A stretch of 64,000 bases of DNA from Paenibacillus arenosi (GTDB lineage Bacteria > Bacillota > Bacilli > Paenibacillales > Paenibacillaceae), in the NCBI RefSeq assembly GCF_014841135.1, contig NZ_JACYTN010000005.1, positions 62,001 to 126,000 of the forward strand. The letters are read 5' to 3'. This document shows, piece by piece, positions 46,525 through 55,096 of this stretch; positions within the stretch are counted from its first letter, which is position 1; each line of letters opens with the position of its first letter. Made by a program: the position numbers and the translations under genes. Below the pieces are notes generated by a model. It was given only the letters and a program-made list of their open reading frames with translations. It ran no database searches and had not been told where the DNA came from.

Positions 46525-46536
46525 GGGGAGCTCACT

Positions 46537-47643
46537 ATGGCACGAGTTGTATTTAAAAACGTAGAAAAAGAGTTTGTAGATGGCAACAAGGAAACTTTTG
46601 TTGCGGTAAAAGAGTCTAATTTTACAATCGAAGATAAAGAGTTTGTCGTGTTTGTAGGACCTTCTGGCTGTGGGAAAACGACTTCACTGCGCATGATTGC
46701 CGGTCTAGAGAAGCAGACACGCGGCGATATTATGATCGGTGATCGTGTCGTGAATAAGCTGCATCCGAAAGATCGTGATATTGCGATGGTGTTTCAAGAT
46801 TACGCACTGTATCCGCATATGACGATTCGTGAGAACTTGTCCTTTGGACTAAAGAATTTAAAGCAGCCGAAAGATGTCATTGCGAAAAAAGTGAAAGACG
46901 CGTCTGAGGTGCTAGGTTTGGATCATTTGCTCGGTCGCAAGCCGAAGGAGCTAAGTGGTGGTCAGCGCCAGCGCGTAGCAGTTGGTCGAGCTATCGTGCG
47001 TGATCCGCAAGTATTTCTATTTGACGAGCCGCTGTCCAATTTGGATGCCAAGCTGCGCGTGCAAATGCGCGTGGAGCTTGCAGAGCTTCATAAGCGACTG
47101 GAAGCGACGATTGTGTATGTCACACATGATCAAATTGAGGCGATGACGTTGGGGCAGCGTATCGTTGTTATGAATAAAGGACAAATTCAGCAGGTTGCTT
47201 CGCCAACAGATTTGTACCAAAAGCCTGAAAATATGTTTGTAGCAGGTTTTATTGGCTCTCCGCCTATGAATTTTATTGATGTCACGTATGAAAATGGGAA
47301 GGTGACGATGGAGGGGGCGCAGTTTGTTCTACCGGAATATCGTCTGCAAGCATTGCGAGCCTATGAAGGCAAGAAGATCGTACTCGGCATCCGCCCAGAG
47401 CATCTGTTTGGTGAAGACATTACGATGGGCGTTCCTGATACGTATGCATTGACGTCCACGGTGCAGGTGGTCGAACAGCTTGGCTCTGAGAATCTCGTTT
47501 ATTTCCGAGTAGGCGAGCGGATGGTCACAGCTAAGCTGCATCCCGATTCAGATGCAAGAGTAGGTCAATTGAAAAAGTTCCTGTTGGATATGAGTAAGGT
47601 GCATTTCTTTGATGTAGAGACGGAGAATCGCATACTGATGTGA
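46537..47643 (+). CDS. msmX: Carbohydrate ABC importer ATPase (MsmX/UgpC type)
   Basis: 368 residues. Walker A GPSGCGKTTSLRMI (about residues 40-53), Q-loop VFQDYALYPHMT, signature LSGGQRQRVAVGRAIVRDP, Walker B FLFDEPLSNLDAKLR and switch His in VTHDQIEAMT. The C-terminal regulatory domain of the MalK group follows (LGIRPEHLFGED). Firmicute MsmX proteins energise several CUT1 importers; a dedicated copy here suggests this importer is self-contained. Confidence 0.96.
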   Translation: MARVVFKNVEKEFVDGNKETFVAVKESNFTIEDKEFVVFVGPSGCGKTTSLRMIAGLEKQTRGDIMIGDRVVNKLHPKDRDIAMVFQDYALYPHMTIRENLSFGLKNLKQPKDVIAKKVKDASEVLGLDHLLGRKPKELSGGQRQRVAVGRAIVRDPQVFLFDEPLSNLDAKLRVQMRVELAELHKRLEATIVYVTHDQIEAMTLGQRIVVMNKGQIQQVASPTDLYQKPENMFVAGFIGSPPMNFIDVTYENGKVTMEGAQFVLPEYRLQALRAYEGKKIVLGIRPEHLFGEDITMGVPDTYALTSTVQVVEQLGSENLVYFRVGERMVTAKLHPDSDARVGQLKKFLLDMSKVHFFDVETENRILM

Positions 47644-47726
47644 GCAGCTTAGGTGTGGTGGATCTTATAAAGCAGCTCAAAAGTTATGCTTAAGGTGTCA
47701 CAGCATGTAGTAAGAGGTGAGCGGTT

Positions 47727-48404
47727 ATGAAGAAGTTAAGTGTAGTTATTGCTCAAACAGGAAGACAAGTTTATGAACATATTTTAAAGGTGCTCGGATA
47801 TAGTCTTATCTGTTCTCTCGTTCTCGCACCTATGCTGTTACTTATGAATGTTGCCTTAGCTGTCATATGCTTCTCGCTCGTATTGTTTCCATTACTGTCA
47901 GGTGTGTTTTATGCGTGTCATCTTCAATTGAGCGGGGAAATGGTGACAGTTAGGCACATTGTCACAGGATTTCGCAAATTTTATGTTCGTTCCGTCGTAT
48001 TTGGTCTATTTTTAACACTTTTCGTACTTATCCTAATTTCATCGTGGTGGTATTATGGAGATCAAGGAAATATGCTGCATTTCACAATCGCTGTATTCCA
48101 GACTTATTTTGTGACGATGGCGCTTATTTCACAGTTGTATACGATGCCGTTAGTGTACCGAGAAGAGCTGTCTATGTTTCAAGCGATGGGTAAAAGTGTG
48201 AAGCTGTTTTTACGGCATCCGCTGTATACGGTCGGCGCGTTTTTACAAGCATTGTGTCTGATGTTTATTTTGGCAGTAACGGTAGTGGGGTTTTTAGGGT
48301 TGTTCGTTGGTATGTTTGGTTATTACTTGAATTTGTTGACGGCGAATGTTCTAAAGGAAACGGAACCTCAACATGGTGCTCAGCCTATCCCTGCTGAAGG
48401 CTGA
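47727..48404 (+). CDS. YesL-like DUF624 membrane protein
   Basis: 225 residues with five to six hydrophobic helices (VLGYSLICSLVLAPMLLLMNVALAV, SVVFGLFLTLFVLILISSWW, VGAFLQALCLMFILAVTVVGFLG). The pattern of an RKFYVR segment and a long N-terminal pair of helices matches the YesL/DUF624 family, commonly found in Firmicute carbohydrate ABC operons. Probably auxiliary to the importer; role unknown. Confidence 0.78.
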   Translation: MKKLSVVIAQTGRQVYEHILKVLGYSLICSLVLAPMLLLMNVALAVICFSLVLFPLLSGVFYACHLQLSGEMVTVRHIVTGFRKFYVRSVVFGLFLTLFVLILISSWWYYGDQGNMLHFTIAVFQTYFVTMALISQLYTMPLVYREELSMFQAMGKSVKLFLRHPLYTVGAFLQALCLMFILAVTVVGFLGLFVGMFGYYLNLLTANVLKETEPQHGAQPIPAEG

Positions 48405-48443
48405 GGACAGCGAGTGTTGAATAAAGGTTGAAGGAGTAACGGT

Positions 48444-49292
48444 ATGAACGGTGGATTAGTTCGATTACGTGAAGTGTTGGCAGATATTACACCTTCGGAG
48501 CGTAAAGTAGCCGAGTATATTTTGAGCCAACCGAAGCAAATGATTGGGATGTCTGTAGCACAATTGGCCGAGCACAGTGGCGGTAGCCAAGCGGCAGTTA
48601 TACGTCTTTGCAAGTCTATGGGTCTTAAAGGTTATCAAGAGCTTATGCTCAAAGTAGCTGGCGATTTGCAGCAGGATGCAGGTACAGCAGGGTATCAAGA
48701 ATTTCGACGTGACGATACGATAGAAATGATTATGGAGAATGTGTCGAACAACAATATTCAGTCGATCCGCGATACATTGAAAATACTAGAACCTGAATTA
48801 GTGACGAAAGCGGTAGAGGCGCTGCGACACGCGAAGCGCATTTATTTTTACGGTATTGGTGCTTCCTATTTGATCGCTTTGGATGCACAGCACAAGTTTC
48901 TTCGGATTAATAAGACGTGTTTTTCTTTTGCAGATGCCGATATGCAGCTGATTTCATCGCTGATGCTGACGGAAGAGGACGTAGCGGTCTGTATCTCTTA
49001 TTCAGGAGAAACAACGGCTGTTGTTGAGTGTACGAGGCAGGCTAGAGCGCAAGGAGCAACAACGATCTCGATTACGAAATACGGAACAAATGCCGTGAGT
49101 TCACACGCGGATATTCCGTTATTTATTACATCAACCGAGAATGAGATTCGCAGTGGGGCGACCTCTTCTCGCATTACTCAGTTGAATGTGATAGACATTT
49201 TGTATCTAGGTGTGACGAGTCGAGACTATGATCAATCTCTTTTGTCGTTGGATAAGAGTAGAGAACTGATTAAGAAGATGAAGAAGCAGTAG
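48444..49292 (+). CDS. MurR/RpiR-family transcriptional regulator
   Basis: 282 residues. RpiR helix-turn-helix at residues 1-77 (ITPSERKVAEYILSQPKQMIGMSVAQLA, GSQAAVIRLCKSMGLKGYQELM) and a SIS ligand domain at about 130-260 (AKRIYFYGIGASYLIALDAQHKFLR, CISYSGETTAVVECTRQARAQGA). MurR of E. coli and Firmicutes senses MurNAc-6-phosphate; this is the likely repressor of the cluster. It lies at its distal end, 39 bp after the YesL-like gene. Confidence 0.9.
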   Translation: MNGGLVRLREVLADITPSERKVAEYILSQPKQMIGMSVAQLAEHSGGSQAAVIRLCKSMGLKGYQELMLKVAGDLQQDAGTAGYQEFRRDDTIEMIMENVSNNNIQSIRDTLKILEPELVTKAVEALRHAKRIYFYGIGASYLIALDAQHKFLRINKTCFSFADADMQLISSLMLTEEDVAVCISYSGETTAVVECTRQARAQGATTISITKYGTNAVSSHADIPLFITSTENEIRSGATSSRITQLNVIDILYLGVTSRDYDQSLLSLDKSRELIKKMKKQ

Positions 49293-49353
49293 TGGGTTGT
49301 AACACACCCTGTACGTAAATAAAAATCGTCACGTTCAGAATGATATACAATGA

Positions 49354-49396
49354 GGGCTGTTCCAACTTGTCAGTAATGACTTTGGGAACAGCCTAT
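49354..49396 (+). terminator. Rho-independent terminator of the MurNAc cluster
   Basis: GGGCTGTTCC and GGGAACAGCC make a 10-bp stem with an 18-base loop, then TATTTATTTT. Confidence 0.8.
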
Positions 49397-49532
49397 TTAT
49401 TTTATATAGCACCTAAAGGAACTCTTTCAATCGATTTAAGAAAATGTTAAGTTTTTCCTACTTTTTATTTTATTAGTTTTCTCTATCTTATACCTAGGAA
49501 CAAAAAATTCATAAATTCGAAGGAGAATTAGT

Positions 49533-50159
49533 ATGAAAAAAAACCGTAAAAAAACATCCGTACGTTTGGCAGCTTTAGGATTGGCTACTGTAATCTCCCT
49601 TTCTGGAGCTTTAGTAGTAAGTGCAAATGAAAACGAGAACCCAACTCAAAAGACTGTAGCTCAAAACAATGAACTGTATGCAGGAACTTACAAAAAAGTC
49701 TCAGCTTCCGAAGCCCTTGCCGACAAGGATGTGAAGGCAAAAATCGATCAAGTCTATGCCCAGTTTCCAGAAACAAAATCTTATGAGATCGATGCTTATG
49801 AAGATGTAGTTTCAAAAAGTGACAGTGAGTATGATAAGTATGTGATTAGACTTGAAGAAAAAGATGGAGCGAACTTTTTCCACTTTGCAGTTGATTCGAA
49901 AACGGGGAACTTTAGCTATACCATACAATCATTGGATGCTTCTACAGTGCTATCATACCCAAATGTAAAATCCGGGGTAGATAAAATCCATGTCTCGCTT
50001 CCAGAATTAAAATCCTACGAGATTTCAAGTGCCTATGTTATAGACAACTTTGCAAGCAATTTTAGCAGATATAACCTTACGTTTACTAAAAAAAATACTG
50101 GACACTCTATCACTATTGGAATAGATGGGAAAACGGGAGATATTATCCCGGAGAAATAA
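49533..50159 (+). CDS. Secreted protein with two PepSY-like repeats
   Basis: 208 residues with a Sec signal (KKTSVRLAALGLATVISLSGALVVSA, cleavage after VSA). Two tandem units of about 65 residues follow: the first contains DVKAKIDQVYAQFPETKSYEI and DSKTGNFSYTI, the second NVKSGVDKIHVSLPELKSYEI and DGKTGDIIPE. The units look like the PepSY-type fold of peptidase inhibitors. ATG 49533 follows GAAGGAGA. No close functional neighbour. Confidence 0.7.
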   Translation: MKKNRKKTSVRLAALGLATVISLSGALVVSANENENPTQKTVAQNNELYAGTYKKVSASEALADKDVKAKIDQVYAQFPETKSYEIDAYEDVVSKSDSEYDKYVIRLEEKDGANFFHFAVDSKTGNFSYTIQSLDASTVLSYPNVKSGVDKIHVSLPELKSYEISSAYVIDNFASNFSRYNLTFTKKNTGHSITIGIDGKTGDIIPEK

Positions 50160-50238
50160 GAAAGTTAATCCGCTAGCTTTGTTTGTAGGAAGTAGTGTTG
50201 TAGACTGAGCCTTTTGAGATACCAAAGGTGTTTTGGAG

Positions 50239-50288
50239 TGAGGCTATCTAAAAAGTCGGCTTAGACCGATTTTCTAGATAGCCTCTTT
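50239..50288. terminator. Terminator with nested hairpin
   Basis: GAGGCTATCTA and TAGATAGCCTC (11-bp stem) enclose TCGG...CCGA, then TTTACG. It ends the secreted-protein gene and faces the minus-strand gene at 50427. Confidence 0.75.
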
Positions 50289-50426
50289 ACGTTTTATCCC
50301 TACCATATGAAGCCCTTCTCGACCCCGGTTACCGCTACGGCTAAAGCTAGGATTGGTTGTCCGTCTAATAGCAAAAGGACGAAAATAATGTGTTAGGCTG
50401 GTATATTTGTTACTTGCTTCTCACTG

Positions 50427-50840
50427 TTACTTGCTAATAGAATGTAAATTCTTGATTGGGGCGAATATCATTGTTCCAGCACCGACACCAGCTTGAAAGT
50501 TTAGGAGATTCATCATGGACTTTGTATTGCGGTTGGTATGAATTCCTTGTCTATTTACCTGAGTTGCAGCTAAAGTTTCCGAGCTTTCTTTATTTTCGCC
50601 GTTCGGTTGCTCTGTACTTTGTTTTACTTCGGCCAGCAGAATTTTGCTGCCATCTGCTTGAACGAGGTATTGTCGGACATATCCGCCTTCTCTCGCTGTA
50701 ACAAGCTTCCCTCTTTTTTCATTCTCTTTTTCTTCTTTTTGTTCTGCTTCTCTAAGGGAGGTTTCGAAACTATCGCTGCCTAGTTTTCTGCTTGTATGTG
50801 GACTGCTTTGCAGTGGTTTGTAGTGGGAGTCGATTCGCAT
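50427..50840 (-). CDS. Hypothetical protein
   Basis: 137 residues. The first 75 residues are hydrophilic and charged (SDSFETSLREAEQKEEKENEKRGK), with VTAREGGYVRQYLVQADGSKILLAEVKQ forming a short beta-like segment; the C-terminus (NLLNFQAGVGAGTMIFAPIKN) is weakly hydrophobic. AAAGGAGGC lies 12 bases before ATG 50840. No family recognised. Confidence 0.6.
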   Translation of the reverse strand: MRIDSHYKPLQSSPHTSRKLGSDSFETSLREAEQKEEKENEKRGKLVTAREGGYVRQYLVQADGSKILLAEVKQSTEQPNGENKESSETLAATQVNRQGIHTNRNTKSMMNLLNFQAGVGAGTMIFAPIKNLHSISK

Positions 50841-51027
50841 GTTACAATAGTGCCTCCTTTATTTATTAATCCTATATTTGTAAATCCTATTTATTATAGT
50901 TATCGGCTTCAAACCTATGTAAGTTTATATATTGCCGTTGTAACATTAGTATGCTTTTCCATTCCGTTCATGTAAAATGATAGGCATCACAAATACATAA
51001 TTACTCGCTAGAAAAAGAGGAGGCACA

Positions 51028-52119
51028 ATGTTGCATAATTTGGTGGAGACTCAACTAAATGAGGAACAACGTACTCATTCTGCACTTCCTGCGCATCCTG
51101 ATAGATATTCTCGACAAGAGCGTTTTACCCCAATTGGAGTAGAAGGTCAGCAGCGACTGAAGCAATCTCGTGTCCTTATTATTGGAGCAGGTGCGTTGGG
51201 ATCGGCTACCGCTGAAATGCTCGTACGAGCTGGTGTCGGACGAGTCACGATCGTGGATCGAGACTATGTTGAGTGGAGCAATTTGCAGCGGCAGCAGCTA
51301 TATACGGAATTTGATGCACGCGATAGGCTGCCGAAGGCGATTGCAGCTGAACAGCGTTTAAAGGCTATTAATTCGGAAGTAGAAGTTATCGGCATCGTGG
51401 GCGATGTTACATTATATGAATTGAATGAATGGGGCGCAGAACATGATTTATTCATGGATGCGACGGATAATTTTGAAACTCGAATGCTGTTAAATGATTA
51501 TGCATTGAAGCATGGAGTTCCATGGATCTATGGCGCTTGTGTCGGTAGCTACGGGATGACGATGATGATAGAGCCAGAGGTTACACCTTGCTTGCGGTGC
51601 CTCATGGAAAGTGTGCCTGTCGGTGGGGCAACTTGTGATACCGCGGGTATTATTCCGCCTGCGGTGCAGATGGTTGTTGCTTATCAGACGGCTGAAGCGT
51701 TGAAGTGGTTAACAGGTAATCATGATGCCTTGAGGAGAAAGCTAGTATCCTTTGATCTGTGGACGAATCAATATACATCCATTGATGTTCGTTCCGCGAA
51801 GCGGGAGGATTGCCCATCTTGCGGAACAAACGCGACTTATCCGCAGTTGGAGGGGATGAACCAGCGTCGTACAGAGGTGTTGTGCGGCAGAGATACGGTG
51901 CAAATTCGCCCAGCCCAGCCAGTTCCTATGGATTTGGCGGCTTTGGCAGAGCGCATGCAAGCTGTGCACGATATGGCCGTACACAGCAATGCATATCTGG
52001 TATCGATTCAAGCGGATGAACAACATCGCCTGGTTGTGTTTAAGGATGGTCGCGTACTTGTGCATGGGACGAAAGAGCCCGTTGTGGCGCGTACACTTGT
52101 AGATCGATACATTGGCTAG
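51028..52119 (+). CDS. moeB: MoeB/ThiF-type sulfur-carrier adenylyltransferase
   Basis: 363 residues. The E1-type nucleotide fold is LIIGAGALGSATAEMLVRAG (residues 50-69), with VDRDYVEWSNLQRQQLY, the ATP-binding RLPKAIAAEQRL and the catalytic-type Cys in GATCDTAGIIPPAVQM. Zinc Cys pairs occur in PCLRCL and DCPSCG. It adenylates the Gly-Gly end of a small carrier, here most plausibly the MoaD part of the adjacent MoaD-MoaE fusion. The C-terminal 100 residues form an additional domain. Transcribed toward moaDE (convergent). Confidence 0.9.
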   Translation: MLHNLVETQLNEEQRTHSALPAHPDRYSRQERFTPIGVEGQQRLKQSRVLIIGAGALGSATAEMLVRAGVGRVTIVDRDYVEWSNLQRQQLYTEFDARDRLPKAIAAEQRLKAINSEVEVIGIVGDVTLYELNEWGAEHDLFMDATDNFETRMLLNDYALKHGVPWIYGACVGSYGMTMMIEPEVTPCLRCLMESVPVGGATCDTAGIIPPAVQMVVAYQTAEALKWLTGNHDALRRKLVSFDLWTNQYTSIDVRSAKREDCPSCGTNATYPQLEGMNQRRTEVLCGRDTVQIRPAQPVPMDLAALAERMQAVHDMAVHSNAYLVSIQADEQHRLVVFKDGRVLVHGTKEPVVARTLVDRYIG

Positions 52120-52195
52120 TGCCAGTAGAGATCTCAGTAAGAAGCGATTCTTTGTAATTACGAACGGTAATAATCAGGATTTAGCAGGTTGTATT

Positions 52196-52993
52196 CTAGT
52201 CTTGTTTGTGTAGGTCGGCATGGTCCGTATGGTTAGCATTGTCAGCATGGTTGCGAGCAATTGGGTTCCAGTTCGGTTGATCAACCCAGAAGCTCCCATC
52301 GGACATTACTTCCTTTTTCCAGATCGGCACGATTTGTTTCAGGCGGTCGATAGCATAACGGCTTGCTTCGTAGCAACTAGCACGATGGGGCGCCGATACG
52401 GAGATAACGACACTTGCTTCACCAATACCGACAGTACCTAAACGGTGGGTGATGGCAGTGAGTGTTCCTGGCCAACGTGTTTCAACTTCGTCGCCAATCT
52501 GCTCCATGACTTGCAGCGCCATGGGTATATAGGCATCATATTCTAGCGTTAATGTTTGCTGATTGCCTGTTATTTCACGGGTCGTTCCTGAAAAGGTAAT
52601 GGTAGCACCGTGATTCGGATGGGACACTTGGCGTTCAACTGCTTGGGCGTCGATCGACTGACGAGTTAGGCGGAAACGACCATTTGTGCTAGAAACGTCG
52701 TTATGGTTTGCTTGCGATACATCTTCCTCTGGCTGCGCATTTCCTTGTCCTCCAGAAACAGGAGGAATGATCGCAAGTTCATCTTCAGGTGTAACGATGC
52801 TATCATCTGGTGCGTACTGTTGATTGGCTGCCACGAAAGAGCGCATGATTAGCTCAGCTGCTTCTGGGTATTGCGCTGCTAGTGTTTGTTTAAGTTCAAT
52901 GACACGTATAGTGTCGCTATCCGAGGGCAGCAGTAGTTCAGCTCGTCCAATACGTTCAGCGATGCTAGCAAAGCACTGGATGCGATAGTTCAT
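52196..52993 (-). CDS. MoaD-MoaE fusion (molybdopterin synthase small plus large subunit)
   Basis: 265 residues in one frame. Residues 1-82 are MoaD: MNYRIQCFASIAERIGRAEL, then a C-terminal-like PPVSGG with Gly-Gly at 81-82. After a linker of about 20 residues comes MoaE: ATITFSGTTREITG, LEYDAYIPMALQVMEQI, HRLGTVGIGEASVVI and the catalytic region around Lys 219 and Lys 226 (DRLKQIVPIWKKE). The Gly-Gly must be freed to be thiocarboxylated, so cleavage after Gly 82 is expected. The His/Asp-rich tail (residues 245-265) is unusual. Confidence 0.92.
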   Translation of the reverse strand: MNYRIQCFASIAERIGRAELLLPSDSDTIRVIELKQTLAAQYPEAAELIMRSFVAANQQYAPDDSIVTPEDELAIIPPVSGGQGNAQPEEDVSQANHNDVSSTNGRFRLTRQSIDAQAVERQVSHPNHGATITFSGTTREITGNQQTLTLEYDAYIPMALQVMEQIGDEVETRWPGTLTAITHRLGTVGIGEASVVISVSAPHRASCYEASRYAIDRLKQIVPIWKKEVMSDGSFWVDQPNWNPIARNHADNANHTDHADLHKQD

Positions 52994-53192
52994 GTTAGTT
53001 CCTCTTTTCTGAGCGTGTTGTGGCGTTCCTGTTCCTCTCTATATTTTAAAGGATATTGACATGATAGAGAAGGTGGAGAGTGAACTAGATGGTTAGGTGC
53101 TTTGAATATTTTTTCATCTATGATGTTTGATAGAGTTATATGGATGTTGATGTTCAATTGAATATTGGATGAGGTATAGCACCGTTGTAAAT

Positions 53193-53376
53193 GGTGGTGC
53201 GAATGTGAAGTGCACATGAAATCCCCGGGTCATTCGCACCATATTTCTTCCATATTAATTCCATTTAAGGGAGTGTTACATGTTTGTATTGTGAAATAAT
53301 TGGTTTTTACATACAATTTAAGTGATTACTTTGATATGGACTAGGAATGTTTGTTCTAATTTGTCTCAAAATCGCT
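53193..53376 (+). promoter_or_regulatory. Type I-C CRISPR leader, left
   Basis: The palindrome GGTGCGAAT...ATTCGCACC (53196-53204 and 53232-53240) encloses GAAGTGCACATGAAATCCC and CCCGGG, a form found in Firmicute type I-C leaders, followed by AT-rich DNA up to a CRISPR repeat 136 bases away. The same 19-base block recurs at 62605-62623 with one mismatch, also ahead of repeats. Identification as leader rests on this architecture, not on a database match. Confidence 0.65.
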
Positions 53377-53442
53377 GTCACATCCTACACGGATGTGTAG
53401 ATTGAAACGTGCCTGTGCTGACTTAACAATCGTCTTGTTCGT
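53377..53442 (+). CRISPR. CRISPR remnant: one type I-C repeat plus one spacer, left end of island
   Basis: The repeat (53377-53408, 32 bases) begins GTCACATCC, has a perfect stem CACATCC/GGATGTG around TACAC, and ends AGATTGAAAC, the hallmark of type I-C repeats. The following 34 bases (53409-53442) have the right spacer length, but no second repeat follows. A similar 34-mer recurs at 62332-62365. No cas gene is in the window. Confidence 0.75.
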
Positions 53443-53815
53443 GAGTATTTTTGTGAAAAAACTGGACAACCATAGCGGTTCTTAGGGGATTATCAGGGTG
53501 AAAAGTAGTGACGACAATAAAATCACTAAACCACTAAATCATTAGGATGTTAATCGACTAATGTGAGGTGGCTTTTTTGTTGCTCAAATTCGCAATAATT
53601 AACTGACAAAACTCTTATCATTTTATTGTTTTCGATTAACTATATAGTTTGATATATTGAATACTGGTAAAATTATGATATAATGAATTCTCAGGTTTCC
53701 CCGAACCCCATAAACAAAATTGCCTCGAAACGAATTTTGAGCTTAATATTCTCTTCCCCTTCTTAGATATTTATAATTCCCTTTGTTTTAAAATAATAAA
53801 GGATGTGAATGTAAG
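53443..53815. other. Intergenic region between CRISPR remnant and RRNPP regulator
   Basis: No gene. A terminator-like structure at about 53532-53580 (AACCACTAAATCATTAG with CTAATG and GGTGGCTTTTTT) ends whatever is transcribed from the leader. The last 130 bases are very AT-rich (TATATAGTTTGATATATTGA and ATGATATAATGAATTC), likely holding the regulator's promoter; a possible -10 is TATAAT at 53678-53683. Confidence 0.5.
53532..53580 (+). terminator. Terminator-like hairpin after CRISPR remnant
   Basis: ACCAC...CATTAG pairs with CTAATG...GGTGG with an internal loop, followed by six T. Directly upstream of the regulator region, it probably insulates it from leader transcription. Confidence 0.55.
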
Positions 53816-55093
53816 ATGAAAGTTTCACTTTTTTCACTTGCAGACATGATCAGACATTACAGATTAAAAAATAATTTAACACAACACGATGTGGCAATTA
53901 AAACAAACATGACTACGGGGGCAATTTCCAAGATAGAAAATGGAAAGACTAAACCTGAGTTTCAAAATATGAGAGCTATTGCTTCTGTATTAGAAATACC
54001 TTACAATAAGTATATAAAAATATATATTGATCTTGAGAAAAATTCAGATACTATATGTGATATTTTTAATGAATGTATAACCCTCCATGATGACACCTCA
54101 ACTCTCATACCTAAAATAGTCACCAAATACCTTGAGCTATCTTCAGATACTTATGATGCAGTGGAACAAATTTATAATGTTGCCACTAGCATGAATATTC
54201 AAATTCCGTCAGCTACTAAACTTTCAATTTATAAAACAATTATCGATTATTCCCGAAGTCATGGTATTATGCTTTTTTTGGCAAGAGCGCTTTATCAAGA
54301 ATATCTTATCGAGAGAAATGACAGTTCAAAACTTAAAGAAACCTATCAAGCAGGAAGATATATTCTGAAATATATAGAGAAACTTTCTCCAGAAGAATTT
54401 ATTTCTCTTATTTATGCTCTTGCAGTACACGCTTATGCGTTACAAAAATATGAGGATGTTATTCACTTCTGTAAACTTATTATTAATAATGAATATGCTA
54501 TAGACATTTCAGATAAGAGAATATTTGCTCTAGGAATGTTGCGAGATTCATACTACTATTGCGATAATATTAAGTTAGCAGAAGAATATTTTCATCAGTT
54601 AAAAAAACACTCATCTACAGATGAATCAGATAGTGATAAGTTGTTTATAGCTGTTATTAATTACAAAAAAGGAAATGTAGACCTTGCAAAAAAGCAATTT
54701 AAAGAATGTCTGAATGAGTGTGCGGAGGACTTTGTGCCTTATGTAACAAATGAGTATATTTCCTTTTTACTTCAAATTGGAGAAATCTCTAAAGTTGAAG
54801 AGATACTTCCAGAGCTAGAGCCTAAAATTAATGATTTAACGCTTTCAAATCCACTTGAAAAAAGGGAGTTAGCTTGGTTTTACAAGCTTAAGGGAGATTA
54901 TTATTCCCGCATAAATGACGTCAACAAAGCATTAAATAACTACATAGACAGTGCGTTTGAATATTCTCAGATAGATGACATCAATAATGAGCGTAATTGC
55001 TTAAAGTTGATGTATGATCTATATAGAAATAATAAGATTATGGTAGATGCAAAGACAACAGAGAAGGTAAAAAAGGTAAAAGGGAGGAAGTAA
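53816..55093 (+). CDS. RRNPP-type HTH-TPR regulator (NprR-like)
   Basis: 425 residues, equal to NprR in length. N-terminal XRE helix-turn-helix LADMIRHYRLKNNLTQHDVAIK and TTGAISKIENGKTKPEF (residues 9-50) is followed by nine or so TPR-like helical repeats: recognisable YKTIIDYSRSHGIMLFLARALYQE, SLIYALAVHAYALQKYEDVIHF, GMLRDSYYYCDNIKLAEEYF, AVINYKKGNVDLAKKQFKECL, WFYKLKGDYYSRINDVNKAL. The family (Rap, NprR, PlcR, PrgX, AimR) binds a re-imported peptide through the TPR. A pro-peptide gene begins 3 bases after its stop. ATG 53816 follows AAGGATGTG. AT-rich. Confidence 0.87.
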   Translation: MKVSLFSLADMIRHYRLKNNLTQHDVAIKTNMTTGAISKIENGKTKPEFQNMRAIASVLEIPYNKYIKIYIDLEKNSDTICDIFNECITLHDDTSTLIPKIVTKYLELSSDTYDAVEQIYNVATSMNIQIPSATKLSIYKTIIDYSRSHGIMLFLARALYQEYLIERNDSSKLKETYQAGRYILKYIEKLSPEEFISLIYALAVHAYALQKYEDVIHFCKLIINNEYAIDISDKRIFALGMLRDSYYYCDNIKLAEEYFHQLKKHSSTDESDSDKLFIAVINYKKGNVDLAKKQFKECLNECAEDFVPYVTNEYISFLLQIGEISKVEEILPELEPKINDLTLSNPLEKRELAWFYKLKGDYYSRINDVNKALNNYIDSAFEYSQIDDINNERNCLKLMYDLYRNNKIMVDAKTTEKVKKVKGRK

Positions 55094-55096
55094 AAA

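Noticed and set aside
52990-53217. Minus-strand frame beginning MCTSHSHHHLQR over the left CRISPR leader
   Set aside because: The frame runs through the leader palindrome and lacks a ribosome site; the leader reading is better supported.
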